A DNA stretch of 64,000 nucleotides from Muscardinus avellanarius (GCA_963383645.1 OY726560.1:27540300-27604299); one strand, 5' to 3'; counted from the first letter of the stretch, positions 11,246 through 23,367 are shown. Made by a program: numbers and translations. The notes: generated from the letters alone by a model not told the origin.

Positions 11246-11248
<3 letters not shown>

Positions 11249-11285
<37 letters not shown>

Positions 11286-11320
11286 CGTGAGAGAGAGAGA
11301 GAGGGAGAGAGAGGGAGAGA
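11249..11320 (+). repeat. (GT)n(GA)n compound microsatellite
   Basis: GT tract followed by GCGTGCGT and a GAGA/GGGAGA purine run. No adjoining SINE is recognisable. Confidence 0.95.
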
Positions 11321-11889
11321 AGAATATGTATGCATGCTTGTACAGTTTGGTCTAGGGAAAAGTAAGAGAAAAAAGAGTAAAAGTTTTTTTTCTTTTATTG
11401 GTTAAAAGATTTTATACTAAAACAAAGATAGAAGTTGATATGGATTTATTTGGGTTTGGAATTTAGAAAGGTGATTACCTCAGAACCCAGGCTTAATATC
11501 AAGTATTCATTGGCTATAAATTACCACTAATAATCAGTACATTTTTAGATATTCAAGGTTGTAGAGGACAATAAACCAGGGTAATATAAATTATGTATTC
11601 ATATATCATATGAAATATTCACAGCCATCTCTACTTGGATATATAGTATGATACCTAATATGCATCCAACATGTGAAACATTTTTTCTCTGCCTTTAACA
11701 CACTTCTATTACTCTATTTTATTTCTTCATAAATAGAAAACTATTTAGGTTGTGAGACTCAAATTTTTCAGTCATTTTTCTCTTATCTCAGTATTTTCCA
11801 TTCAATTTATCAGAAAATCCTGACAAATCTAGTTTGAAAATAAATCCAGAATCCAACTATTTCTCATAAATCATCTCTGAAGATCCACT

Positions 11890-12335
11890 GTCAGACACTG
11901 TCAGCTCTCACCTGAATCATTGCAGTAGCTTCCAAACCAGTGTTCCTGCTTCATCCTTTGCCCCAAAACTCTGTTCCATCCAGGAACCAGAGATTGCCTA
12001 AGATCACTTATCTGTTCAGAACAATCAAGCAGTGTTCTCTCTCATAGGCATTAAGCTAAAGTTTTTAAATGACCTTCAAGACCATTAGGTATGTCACTGA
12101 TAATATTTTTCTCTCACACTACTTGTGATGTAGACAACTTTGTCTCTTTTCCTCAAACAGCATTTATCACTACTCTATATGTAGTAATGTAAATGTTTAT
12201 TGCCTAACTTCTTCTCATGGCATAGTGCTCTGTAATAAAGCTAATTCAAAGAGAGAACTTTATTGATATCATCCAAGAAGCTCATAAATTTTATGTGGTA
12301 TTCCATAGGCATGCAGTAACTATTTTTATATTTAA
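11890..12335 (+). mobile_element. L2 3'-region fragment
   Basis: CTCACCTGAATCATTGCAGTAG, TTCCAAACCAGTGTTCCTGC, TCTGTTCCATCCAGGAACCAGAG and GACCTTCAAGACCATTAGG match the ordered L2 3' blocks (ctcacctggactattgcaat.., cagcagccagag.., ctacaaggcc..). Ancient, non-coding. Confidence 0.7.
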
Positions 12336-12494
12336 AATTTATTTTAAATTAGACTTGGATTTTTTTTTCCATTAGCTTGTAAAATATCTACCATCTCTAA
12401 AACTAAATCAGAAAATGATGAACTTTTTTACACCTATGAATACATAATCATAAAAGGTTTAGCTACATAGTGCTTGATTTGATAGAAATTCAGG

Positions 12495-13158
12495 ATTAAT
12501 AAGCATTGGATTGCAAATTAGTGCAACCACTTTGGAAGACAGTATGGAGAATCCTCAAAAGAATGGGAACAAACCTACCATATGATCCAGCAATACCACT
12601 TCTGGATGTCTACCCCCCAAAAATGGAAACCAAACTATGAGACTAAAACATATGCATCAAACTATGGAACCAGCCAAGATGCCCATCAACAGATGGATGG
12701 ATTACAAAGCTATGGACTATGTATACAACAGAATTTTACTTAGTCATAAAGAAGAACAGAATTACATAATTTTCTGGGAAATGGATGGAACAGGAAAACA
12801 TTATACTAAATGAAATTAGTTATTCACAAAAAGTAAAAAATTAGATGCTCTCTCTAATATGTGGAAGCTAGGGAGAAAGGGGATTAAAAGAGAACCGTAG
12901 ATGAAGAAAGAGAAACCGTAGATGAGCAAATAAGGTGACCTAATGAAGTGATGGGAGAGGGGAAGAGGGAAATTCCCTAGTGTACATACTTTACATTCAT
13001 AAACATATCAAAGCCAATCACTAAGCCAAATAGGAGGAGTTAAGGTGGACAGAATGGGGTGAGAATTGGGAAAGGGCTGAGTGATGTGTGCATGTATGCC
13101 TCTACCATCTTGTACTTCATTAAGATATATGACTATACAGCACCAATTTAAAAAAAAA
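12495..13158 (+). mobile_element. 5'-truncated L1 with 3' UTR
   Basis: Begins in the ORF2 C-terminal region (TTGCAAATTAGTGCAACCAC, CATATGATCCAGCAATACCAC). It continues through GAATTTTACTTAGTCATAAAG to the 3' UTR (GATGCTCTCTCTAATATGTGG, AATCACTAAGCC) and the terminus GACTATACAGCACCAATTT plus poly(A). It shares its 3' UTR plan with the chimeric elements, so it belongs to the same lineage. Confidence 0.88.
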
Positions 13159-13169
13159 AAGTTGACTTT

Positions 13170-13385
13170 TAGCTGGGCATGGTGGCTTACGCTTATAATC
13201 CAAGCATTCAGGAGGCTGAAACAGAAGGATCACAGTTCATGGCCAGCCTCAGCTACTTAGTGAGGCGCTTTGCAGCTCAGTGAGATGCTGTTTCAAAATA
13301 AAGAATAAAAAATAAGGCTGGCAGTACTGCTTGGGGGTAGAATGCCCCTGGGTTCCATCCCCAGTACTGCAAAAAATAAATTAAA
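13170..13385 (+). mobile_element. B1-dID SINE
   Basis: AGCTGGGCATGGTGGCTTACG ... GAATGCCCCTGGGTTCC and A-rich tail. It lies directly behind the L1 terminus. Confidence 0.92.
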
Positions 13386-13389
13386 AATT

Positions 13390-14070
13390 TTAAATAAGAT
13401 TTTTTTAAAACAAAATTCATATATGATTTTTTTGAGTATTCTTTCATTAAGATGAGCTGTGGTATCCCTTAACAAAACTGACCTAGCAAGTAAATTAACT
13501 TGATTGATATTTAAAAACAAAAAAGTAAATCATAGTTTTCATAATATTTGCATAGTATAGGTAACAATATAGATATGACCATTAATATGAGTAAAATGAG
13601 CAATAATAAGATGTACATTACTATATAATTCTTTAAATTGAAAAATTAACTACATAACATTGAATGATATAATTTGGGACATACATAGACAAAATAAGAA
13701 AATACAATAATAACAGCTATTTAATTCTTTGGAGAGGCAATGATAGATGTTACATTCTATCTCTATTCTAAGTACAGTTAAGCTGTGATCAATTAGAAAA
13801 ATTTTGGGATGGAAAAATATATGTTCTCATTAAAAATGTAAATGTTTATTATGATGAGATCAAGTAGGGATTGATGCAATTCAATAGTACTTTTAATTAA
13901 AACTATCAATGGGTTTTGGAATGTAGGAGTTGACATTGTACAAAATCACAAAATACAGAACAAATTTAAGATGTTGAAAAACATTTTATCTTAAAAATGG
14001 TATTTATCTTAGATGCTGAAAACTATGTACTGTCCCACATTTTATTCAGTAAGAATTATAATTGCTTAAA
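13390..14070. other. Unassigned AT-rich DNA
   Basis: Nothing recognised in this stretch: no coding frame above background, no repeat boundary. Confidence 0.5.
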
Positions 14071-14083
14071 AAAAGCAATAGTG

Positions 14084-14312
14084 CCGGGCATAGTGGCACA
14101 TGCTTGTAATCCCAGCATTCTGGAAGCAGAGACAGGGGGACTGTGAGTCACAAATAGCCTCAGCTACTACTTAGTGAGGCCCTTCCCAACTAAGTGAGAC
14201 CCTGTTTCCAACATAAAAAGGACTAAAAAATAAGGTTGCAGGTGTAACTTGAAGGTAGAATGCCCCTGGGTTCCATCCTCATTACCCCCAAAAAAAGGAA
14301 AAAAGAAAAAGG
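14084..14312 (+). mobile_element. B1-dID SINE with target-site duplication
   Basis: CCGGGCATAGTGGCACATGC through GAATGCCCCTGGGTTCC and tail. The target GCAATAGTG occurs before (14075-14083) and after (14313-14321). Confidence 0.92.
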
Positions 14313-14544
14313 GCAATAGTGGAAAATAAGCACTGTAGCAGGTAACTATTCACTAATAAAACCTATTTAGCTACATTAGATGATATTTAGATATTGTTTA
14401 CTATTCATCTAAATGCCTATTCTGGAAGGTTCCAAATAAACAAACTTTCATTATAATGGTACTCATCAAAAAATTAAAGTTATGAAGCTCATTGTTATAA
14501 TTAGATATAAAAGTCCCCTAAATAGTTCACTTATTAATGTTTAG

Positions 14545-14905
14545 AACTGGTATAATTGAGTTTTGAGGGTTGTAATTCCAGCAGTGGATAAATCCAGTCC
14601 CAGGCCAGTATGTATGTCCACAGATGGGTCCCTGGGGATACAGCCTTGGGAATTATATACACAGTTCCTCCACCCCTTGCTCTCATTTCCTTACTTCTAG
14701 CCTCCATGATGTGAAGAGCGCAGCCGATGTGCTCTTCCTCTTTTGCCACATGTTACCATGCCCCGATATCCAATGTCCCTACTCTCACCTGAACCAAACC
14801 TAAAACTGTAAAAATAAATAAATAAATAAATATTCTTTCTTCTAAGTTATGTGGTTAATCATTTAGATTATAGCTGCAAGAATGCTTACTGGAACAGTTG
14901 TGTTT
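14545..14905 (+). mobile_element. Possible MaLR-like LTR
   Basis: CTTGCTCTCATTTCCTTAC, GCCTCCATGATGTGAAGAG, the AATAAA signal near 14814, TTCTAAGTTATGTGG and the end AGAATGCTTACTGGAACAG follow the order of MaLR LTR 3' halves (gctctct.., gccatgtgaagac.., aataaa.., ttataaattacc.., agcaacagaaa). The 5' half is unclear. Confidence 0.45.
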
Positions 14906-14909
14906 TTCC

Positions 14910-16262
14910 CCAAACCACTACATATTCTAAATGATATGACCCTGATATAATTGACATTTTTATAAATAATCTTCTCATTAATGTTTCTACAATGCAGAAA
15001 GAGGCAGCATTCACTCAAAAGGGATGTATTCACATCAAAAGAAGACAGACATGCCTTCTAAAATAAAATATGCAAAGGTTAAAGAAACTCAAAACAAATA
15101 AATGCATGCCTATGGGTGAATATGAGCATGTCCTTCTAAAATAAAAAGTCTGGTTTTTTTTTTCTATGCTTTAGGGTACAATTCAAACTATGCCTTTAGC
15201 TAATTTCTCCTGATAGAATTTTCTTTCATATCTGATTTTCTATGTAGGTTACTTGTGTGATGAAAAAAAAAAAAGTTCCTTCCTAAAGTCTTAACTAATT
15301 TGTGTGCAATCTACTTTAATGGCTCTAAATTGTTTTCTCTCACATTATGTACTTACTGAGTAGGGTGAAACAAGCCATCAAAAATTAAAATAATAATATT
15401 TGTTTTCAGAGACAAAGATTGAGGTTTCTTTAGGAAAGTGGGGCATACATATTCGAGAAAGAACATGGGCCTTTTTGATGGTCAAAGAGGTGCCTTTTGA
15501 GTCTTATGGTTCTTTTATAAAAGATTCCTGTGAGAGGGTGAGATGAAAGTCTGTTTTTTTCTCAGAATTCTGAGGTACCTGACATTTTACTGGTGGGTGG
15601 CTATGTAGGGCCTGGACTTGTGTCAGACAATTTCTTATGAATCTCTTGTTTATAAATCATCTCAGCAATTTGAGGTAGGAAGATAGGCCTATAGGATTAT
15701 GAGTATGTAGTGAGTTTTGGAGAAGGAAAAGAAAACCAGGTGAATTCCTATTTGAATATTAAGAGATGGAGTTGCCCCAAAAAGCATACAGAGCTGATAT
15801 TCAACAGATAGGTATCACAGAGGTAATATTCAACAGGCAAGGAATGGGTTCTCAAGAGGTAATATGGAGCTGAAATTATAACCCTCATGATTTAATTATA
15901 TCAACACTAAATATTTGTAAATGAACTCTTTAGGGAACATTTCATATCTAACTATAACAAACCTATATGCCACAGTAATACAAACAGACAAAAAAATCTA
16001 TAACTGTCTCAAGATGAATAGAAAACAAAAGGGAAAAGTGTAATATATTGGCTTGCAGGTTTCAGACTCCCAGAACTTGGTCTTAGCCTCTGTTTGTGTT
16101 GCTAATATATAAAAGTTTGAGAAAATAATTATGTAAATTCTAGCATCCAGATCAGGGTCATCACACTGACCCAAATTACTAACATGGCATTTTGTCTGGT
16201 TTTCTGTGTTTTGTATGTCTGATAAACTAAAACCATTTTTGAAATATTGAAATAATTCAATA
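14910..16262. other. Unassigned DNA
   Basis: No gene or confident repeat. 15760-15880 has short imperfect repeats (TATTCAACAGATAGG, TATTCAACAGGCAAGG; GAGGTAATAT twice) that I cannot place in a family. Confidence 0.45.
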
Positions 16263-16263
16263 G

Positions 16264-16582
16264 AGTCATATTTCATGACAAAAATGGACATAGGAGAAAC
16301 TCTAGACAAAGAAGGAGAAACCATAGATGAGCAAATAGGGGGACCTAACTGATGGTGGGGTAGAAGAAGGAAGAGTTAATTTCTTAAGCCCATGATGCAT
16401 ATTCACAAGCATATCAAAGTCAATCACTAAGCCAAACGTGAGAAGGAAGGAAGGGAGAGGGAATGGGGTGGGAATTGAGAAAGGGCTAAGTGAGTGATGT
16501 GTGTATGTATGCCTCTACCATCTTGAACTCCATTAAGATGGATGACTACAATGCACCAATAAAAACATTTAAAAAATAAAAC
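16264..16582 (+). mobile_element. Heavily truncated L1: 3' UTR only
   Basis: Starts inside the L1 3' UTR (ACTCTAGACAAAGAAGGAGAAAC), contains TCAATCACTAAGCCAAACGTG and a GGAAGGAAGGGAGAGG purine tract, and ends GACTACAATGCACCAATAAAAA with an A-rich tail. Confidence 0.88.
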
Positions 16583-16779
16583 TATAATGTCAATAAGTTT
16601 TATTGTTAATAAACACAGTCATGCGAATACTTTACATATTGTCGTGTGTTGTTTTTGAACTACAAGGACAGATCTGAGTAGTTATGAAATTTTGTATGAA
16701 CTAAGAGCGTAAAACATTTACTGTGTCTTTTACAAAGGTTTGTTGCCTCTCACATATATTACTAATGTATGAGACTTTT

Positions 16780-17006
16780 TGGTTTTTCATTTTTTATTTT
16801 TTTTTTGCGGATCTGGGGATGGAACCCAGGGGCATTTGACCTCCCAGATACACCCCCTGCCCTATTTTTTATTCTTTATTTGAAACAGAGTCTCACTGAG
16901 TTGCAGAGGGCCTCACTAAGTAGCTGAGGCTGTCCGCGGACTTCAATCCTCTGGTCTCAGCCTCCCAAATGCTGGGATTACAGGCGTGCAAGACCACGCC
17001 CGGCTC
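16780..17006 (-). mobile_element. B1-dID SINE with 15-bp target-site duplication
   Basis: Complete minus-strand copy (GGGGATGGAACCCAGGGGC ... CAGGCGTGCAAGACCACGCC). Flanked by ATGTATGAGACTTTT at 16765-16779 and 17007-17021. Low divergence and a perfect duplication suggest a fairly young insertion. Confidence 0.95.
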
Positions 17007-17024
17007 ATGTATGAGACTTTTACT

Positions 17025-19090
17025 GGAAAATCATCTCACCATGTGAATGGAGTCATTAACATTGAAATAATCAATTTGTGAACAAATTAGTTAACATTGA
17101 CTAATTAGAAATTCAGATGATATTCTTGCTAAACAGTTGTGTGGCTAATTATTGCAATATTCATTTAAAATAATAGAAATAATGCATTTCTGTTTTCACA
17201 TACTATAATTTTCTTCTTTGTATATGATATCCTCTTATTTAATAAGGATAGCAATAAAAAGTGTTTTTCTTGTTCAAAAATACTTTTACTGAAATAGTAA
17301 TATTTATTTCTTAAAACATGGGCTATTATATATTTGAATTTAATTATTTTTACTTTGAAATCTCTAATATTGGAATACATTAAAGATAGGAATAATTCTA
17401 ATTTTGGATGACTTAACTGTACCTCAAATTCCCTAAGAGCAGTTTTACTTCTTGCTAATTATATTTCTAGATTCTCTTGGCTTGTTTTCTTAGAAATTTT
17501 AATTTTCTTATGGCTCATAGTATTAAAAATCAAATTCATATTGATGACCTAGATAAAAAAAATAGAATTTCTCCAGGTAAGCGGTTACAAATATGTGCTC
17601 TACAATATAGGTGATAAATTTGTCTCTCCATTGGTGGAATAAATCTCTCCCTCTAGACATAGGACTACATAAAAATCTCTTGAGTTCACTATATGAAACC
17701 TTTAGTAGTTCTAAAGTTAGGTACGTATTATGGAAGACTAATGTTCTCTTGATAAATTGGCATAAATTTTTATTACTGATAATTTTATGATGGAATTTGG
17801 TAGTGAATACAAACAATTGTCCAATTAACTTTCAAATCTTTCCAGAACAGCATTACCCATCTTTTCTATGTTGCTTTTGTTTGGCTTCAAGGTTTGAATT
17901 TTTTTCTTTCTTCTAATAACTTCGGATATAAACATGCTTATTTTTATCACTTATATGTACATCTGTCTATGTTGCCAGCTCCAAATTACCCCTTGAGAGT
18001 CCAACCCTTGCCTGTTGAATATAACCTCTGTGATACCCATCTGTCGAATATCAGCCCTGTATGCTTTGGGGGCAACTCAATCCCTTAATGTCCAAATAGG
18101 ACTTCTGGTTTTCTTTTCCTTCTCCAAAACTCACTACATACTCATACGCTTAGTCTCATTGAATAGCTTCTGTGCCCTTTCAGTTTTCTAAAGTGAAAAT
18201 AGCAGCTTGATTCTACGTCATTTTCTTAGCCTTCTTCCTCCTACCATGCCTTTCCTCTCCCAGCCCTCACTGAAATGGAGATCAATACCTATAAAGTTTC
18301 ATCATAAATATCTATCTCTTCATCACTACTATAGTTTGGTGCATCTTTCTTATACTTTTGACTTTTACAATAATCATTTTTCTTTAATTTGTTTCTTAAA
18401 TTCAATCTATATCATATATCCTTCACTATGTTTATAGAAATTATTGTGAGTCTGCTTTAAATTTTTGGCTTTCATTGCTCAAACTGAATCTAAATATAAT
18501 TAAAACATAAGGAGCTCTGAGCATCTAGGCTATCTCCTCTAAAACATATGTTTTTGGAATTTCAATTGCACCCTATCATCAGCCTCACTAATTTAAGGTA
18601 ATTCCCAACATGTCCTACTTGTATTTCTAAGCCTTTTACACATGTTTTCCATACCAACATTATTCTCTTAACTTCCTTACTGACCAATTCAGTGGGTTCT
18701 TTCAAACACAGGTTAGAACATCATTTTAAATTTTCTAGTGTTATCAGTGAAAACAGCAAAGAAATCTATAATGTATCATTTTATAAAGAAATAAAAAATT
18801 CATAAAAAACTGACAAAATCAACTTTTCTAACTCTAAAAATTGAGAAAAGGTTTACAGTAAAGAAAGCAATCCTTATTTAAGAAAAAAAATAAAAACCTT
18901 TGAATCTCAGTGAAAACTAAGCTTACTTCACTTTATTTGTCCAATATCCTCAGCCTGTAAACGTCCAATTTTATGGGTAGTAACATTCCAGTCCTCATTC
19001 TCTAACTAATCAATGTCTTTAATGGTAACTATCTGTAATCTCTTCAGACACTGGTATCAAGAAGGTAGTGTAGTCCTCATAGGAAAAAAA
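17025..19090. other. Unassigned AT-rich DNA
   Basis: No gene, RNA or confident repeat. Open frames around 17165-18440 are short, low-complexity and lack any domain I recognise. Confidence 0.45.
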
Positions 19091-19099
19091 AAAAAAATT

Positions 19100-19875
19100 G
19101 GTTGATTGTTTTGACCAGCCCTGGTAGCTCCCTAAAGAAACAGCTCAAAGATCTTGTCTTTATCTTGCGTAACTAGGTATTAGCCTAGAGTGGGAACCAT
19201 CTCAGCTACCTAGAATGTTGGTCAAAAACTTTCATAGATATGTTAGCCACTGCTTCCTGGAAAATGTATAGCTCTTAAAGCAAATGATTTACCAACAAAA
19301 CAACTTGGGAATAAGTACTGGGTTATGAGATGCTTGCAAAGCTCCAACACAATCACAGGAATCTAGATGTCCATGCACATACATCGGGTTGTGTGCACAC
19401 TAGGAAAAAAAAAAGTGTAGAATGCCCTAAGGTCTCACCTTGCCTGATCTTCAGGATCTATACAAGCAGAAAATAATGGCTAAGTCAGTGTTGTGAACTG
19501 CCTGACTGAGTTTATATTTTCCAGATGTTTAGACAAATCTATATCCAATATCTGGCCACAGAAATAACAGAACAAAGACATCACTGGCAAGCACATGAGA
19601 CAAAGAACATTAAAATTAGCCCAGAAAGACCATAAAATAAATAATAATGGTGAAAAGGAGCAACAACAAACTCTGGGGAGAAAAGATAATCCGACTACCA
19701 AAGTTGCCACAATATTACATTAAAATTTTTCCGTTTCCAGAAAGTGAAAATGTGGTAATATAAACAATCCAGTATGGTATATCAATATGAAAAGAAAAGA
19801 AAAAATCATAAAAACTATCTCTGAGAAAGCCCAAACATTAAATTCACTAGACAAAGACTAATCTGTTTGTACAGT
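19100..19875 (+). mobile_element. Ancient L1M 5' UTR / ORF1-proximal region
   Basis: The end is the clearest part: AATTTTTCCGTTTCCAGAAAG, AATCCAGTATGGTATATC, CTATCTCTGAGAAAGCCCA, CACTAGACAAAGACTA. These match in order the L1M region just upstream of and entering ORF1. TTTCCAGATGTTTAGACAAA at 19520 and the gcacacta block at 19390 fit the preceding 5' UTR. Very old and unrelated in age to the chimeric L1s. Confidence 0.6.
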
Positions 19876-19879
19876 TCTG

Positions 19880-20870
19880 AGAGATTCTCTTGAAATTTCT
19901 GTTTCCTTGCATGTCTTTTCACCTAGACTGTGAGCTCATGGGCATTGGTATAAATGCATGGTCAGTCTAATAGTTAAATGTATCTTTGATATACAAATAA
20001 GCTACACTGAAAAAGAAAACCCTTAAAATGGAAGTTAATAAATGCTAAAAGTTTCTCTATGATCATGAAGCTGGTTCAGAATAAGGATCGTAATTTCCCA
20101 GAAAAGCAGCATCAAGAGAAATGTAATAAACTGAAAATGTTACAGATTTGTACCCCCTTAGAGGTAGATAGAATGAGACCTGGTCTGAGACATCACAGAG
20201 CTCATTATATCTCTGAGGAAACACGATCAGTACAAGTGAAATAATCAAACTACGACACAGATTTTTAAAGTTTAAATATGTGTATAAATGAATTATGGGA
20301 TGTCAAGAAAAAAGTATAACATCAGAGTGAATGCTGCAATAGGCGTTAATGAGTATGCTGCAAACGAAAGGGGTTCTAAATGATGCTTAAGCCTTGCAGC
20401 AGTGACCCATCCACTTCCCATATGAACACCGGGTTCTGCCACCTCCAGTTAGGCTGTTATCAAAATAAATGTGGCTAACATGTTATCAAAGTCTAAGACA
20501 ATTCATTGTCTATAATGAGGCAACTTTGTAATTATCAGAAATGTGCAGGATTTGATGTATAGGAAGGGTTAAGTGATGCTAATTTAGTGTAGAAAACAAG
20601 AGGGGCAGTTCTTTCTGAGGGCAAGAAAATCACATTAGAATGGGAAATGTTATGATTTTAAGATTAAGTGGAACATAGTCAAACATTTCACAATTCAGGA
20701 GTGAGTGTAATTTTAATACAATCTCAGAGATTTTGCAAATAAATAAAAATATATGCTCTTCAAATTCACTATTAGACATTGCTGTGTTAATAGATATCCA
20801 GAAATTCATATAAAGAAGAACACATTTTAGCAATTATCTTTTAATTTACATATGTCATTACTAATGTAGT
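19880..20870. other. Unassigned DNA
   Basis: No confident gene or repeat. A 61-codon open frame at 20059-20244 has no recognisable family and occurs opposite an equally long frame on the other strand, so it is probably chance. Confidence 0.45.
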
Positions 20871-20874
20871 AATT

Positions 20875-21010
20875 GGTTCATTAATTCATTTAATTATTAT
20901 TTATTAAGGACCTAATGAACACTGATAATAGATGAACATAGTGGGTAAATACTATCTACAAATTTTCTGCCTTTATGGAGCATATTGCATAGTACAGTTA
21001 AACACATGTA
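20875..21010 (-). mobile_element. L2 fragment
   Basis: TTAATTCATTTAATTATTATTTATTAAGGACCTAATGAACAC and GCCTTTATGGAGCATATTGC parallel the antisense L2 3' end (attcattcaacaaatatttattgagcac.., ..cctcatggagctta). Partial match only. Confidence 0.5.
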
Positions 21011-21027
21011 TATTGATTAAAGTCCTA

Positions 21028-21085
21028 ATTTTTTTTAAAGATTTTGTTAGTGCATTGTAGTCATACATATTAATGAGGTACAACC
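21028..21085 (-). mobile_element. Tiny L1 3' terminus
   Basis: TTAGTGCATTGTAGTCATAC is the reverse complement of the squirrel-type L1 terminus GTATGACTACAATGCAC. Only the last ~50 bases of the 3' UTR are present, so it is an extremely truncated insertion. Confidence 0.6.
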
Positions 21086-21642
21086 TAAAATTTGATTGAG
21101 AAAAATCAGTATTTTAAATGTACATTGTAAAGCCAGAATCACATATTGTTCTTCTCTTTCTCAATATATTAATTTACTGATATTAACTTCATAGCAAGCC
21201 CCATTTGCTGCTACCAAGTAAGAAAATTTTGACTAGGCTATTCAATACTAAGATTTTTATACTGCTTCCTTATTTTTTTAAGTATGAAATATGTGCTGAG
21301 TAAGAACCAAGTATTAATCACTATAATGTTGCTTAGGAGACATGTAGACCAAATATGTCCAATGCTATCCTGTGCCAGAAAGAATTCACAGTTAGGGAAG
21401 GAAGCAAAAATTTAGGCAAGTCTAAAAATATTTAGAATATCGAATGAAATATATGGACTATCATCTTTTTGTCAAACTCAATGTTTAAATTGAAATTCTC
21501 ACATTATATTAAGAGTAAAATGTCAATGTTCCAACATCATGATCAGTATTAGAATATTCTGAGCCAGGAGTCTATGAACAGGCCAACATGAGGCTAGGTA
21601 TTTTTACAGCCATTCCAGTAGCATGGTAGATTAACCTTTCTC

Positions 21643-21656
21643 AAAAATCAAGATGA
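21643..21656 (+). repeat. Left target-site duplication of intact chimeric L1
   Basis: AAAAATCAAGATGA, perfectly repeated at 24419-24432 after the A-rich tail. The insertion point (TC/AAAAA) fits the loose L1 endonuclease consensus. Confidence 0.92.
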
Positions 21657-22449
21657 TAGACTTCCGGGAAGATGGCGACCGAGAAAAGCGGGGCTTAAGA
21701 GTCCCGCTAACAACCAATCTCCATTACCACAAAAAGAGCGCCTTTCATAGCCAGAAAACACCATCACCAGAAAAACAAAAAAAAACACCAGGCTCCAGAG
21801 AGAAAGCGGACTGAGAACAGAGCTCAGGGCCACAGAGGAGACACACGCGCCCGAGGACACAGCAGCAGCGCCATACTGCCGGCGGTAGCGGCGAACTCAA
21901 CAGACGGCTACAGCAAGCCAGGTGAGCCGCTGCGGAACAGCCAGGCGGGATCTTTCGGCGCAGACAGCATTTAAAGCTCCCAGTGGCTGAGCTCAGCACA
22001 CGCTGCAGGGATTCAGAGTGGAAATCAAAACCAGAGAAGAAAATTACGCGAGCCTCATGGCCGAGGGTGTGGCAGAGGCGCCATATTGCCACCACCGGCG
22101 GCGGCAGCAGTGAATTCACCGAGTCCAGTACAGCTACATCTGCATACTCAAGAACAGTGAGTCAAATTGCGGGCCACAGAGGAGAATTCGCAGTATTGGG
22201 CCTCCTGGGACTTGACCCGGTGAGGGAGTGGTGGTGGCAGAGATATCACACCATAGGAGAACGTGCAACCTGGCACCCCCCATAGTTTAAAGCAGCCTCT
22301 ATCAACTCCCTGGGTCGGAGACTCTGTGATACAACCCAGTAAAGGAGTAGTGGGGTCTGAGATAATACAGACTCGAGATCCAGAGCACCTTAAGTGAAGC
22401 CATAGTGACCCAAGGGAAGAACCCAGAGAAGGCACAAACCTCCGAAATC
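21657..22449 (+). promoter_or_regulatory. L1-type 5' UTR / internal promoter region
   Basis: GC-rich and CpG-bearing, in contrast to its surroundings. AAGATGGCG at 21669-21677, close to the transcript start, matches the YY1-type site that positions mammalian L1 transcription. Two further YY1-like cores in the opposite sense, GCGCCATACTGCC (21868-21880) and GCGCCATATTGCC (22078-22090), lie in two imperfectly repeated modules about 210 bp apart. Promoter function is inferred from family knowledge. The module repeat is seen directly. Confidence 0.75.
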
Positions 22450-23367
22450 ATGGGAAAGAGGAATAACACTGGAGTAATGAATGTGCACAACCCCACAACA
22501 TCAGAACCTGATAAAACAGAAAATCAGAGATTTCTAGAAGATCAAATCAGGAAAATAACTGTAGAAATAATAGAGGTGCTTCGAAAAGAACTCAGAGAGA
22601 GCCAAAAAGAGATAAAGGATGCAATTAATGAAGTAAAGGCCTCGATTCAAAGCACAAACAACCGATTAGACCACATGGGGAACAGAATCTCGCTCTTAGA
22701 AGATGAGCAATCCAAAAATGAATGCATAGTTTCTAATCTAGAAAAAATTATCCAACAGCAGGAATCTGACATTGAAGAAATATGGGCCCATCTTAAGAGA
22801 GCTAACCTAAGAATAATTGGAATAGAGGAGGGAAAAGAAAGTGATACCAAAGGGATCAACAATCTCTTCAAGGAAGTAATAGCAGAAAATTTTCCAAATA
22901 TAGACCAAGAGGTTGATACACAGATCCAGGAAACTTATAGAACTCCCTTTAGACAGGATCGGAGAAGAGGATCCCCACACCATATAATTGTCAAAATGAC
23001 CAATGTGGAAGCCAAGCAGAGAATCTTAAAGGCAACAAAAACAAAGGGCCAACTTACATTCAGAGGCAAACCAATTAGAATCACTCCAGACTTCCCAAAC
23101 CAAGTCATGAGAGCCAGAAGAGCTTGGAGTAACATATTCCAAACTCTGAAAGAAAACAACTTCCAGCCAAAAATTTCCTATCCAGCAAAACTTTCTATCA
23201 AATTAGATGGAGAAATAAGAAGCTTCCATGACAAACAGAAATTGAAGGAATTTATGTCTTCAAAACCAGCGCTAGAGAAAATACTCAAAGAGATTAACTA
23301 CAAAGAAGAAATAGGTAACAATCACCAGAACCAGAGAAACAAGAGTTTCCATCCAACAGACAACTAA
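22450..23367 (+). CDS. LINE-1 ORF1 protein (RNA-binding chaperone), intact
   Basis: Encodes L1 ORF1p, the trimeric RNA-binding protein that coats L1 RNA in cytoplasmic ribonucleoprotein particles. The chosen start is ATGGGAAAGAGG, the family's conserved MGK start, giving 305 residues. An upstream in-frame ATG at 22405 would give 320 but lies in typical 5' UTR sequence. Human ORF1p is 338 residues. From the chosen start, residues about 20-115 form a Lys/Glu-rich heptad-like coiled coil. An RRM spans about 118-190 (NLRIIGIEE, ENFPN, RTPFRQ, HHIIVKM). The C-terminal domain follows to about 285, with KGKPIRIT, the RNA-contacting ARRAW..IF block, FQPKISYPAKLS and GEIRSFHDKQKLKEF. No stop or frameshift is present, unlike the copy at 4839-5757. 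No ORF2 follows, so alone it cannot retrotranspose; the protein could act in trans with autonomous L1s. Confidence 0.93.
   Translation: MGKRNNTGVMNVHNPTTSEPDKTENQRFLEDQIRKITVEIIEVLRKELRESQKEIKDAINEVKASIQSTNNRLDHMGNRISLLEDEQSKNECIVSNLEKIIQQQESDIEEIWAHLKRANLRIIGIEEGKESDTKGINNLFKEVIAENFPNIDQEVDTQIQETYRTPFRQDRRRGSPHHIIVKMTNVEAKQRILKATKTKGQLTFRGKPIRITPDFPNQVMRARRAWSNIFQTLKENNFQPKISYPAKLSIKLDGEIRSFHDKQKLKEFMSSKPALEKILKEINYKEEIGNNHQNQRNKSFHPTDN

Noticed and set aside
22647..23159. Minus-strand frames of 74 codons inside ORF1
   Set aside because: Shadows of the real ORF1 on the opposite strand. The same shadow appears at 5325-5549 in the pseudogene copy.
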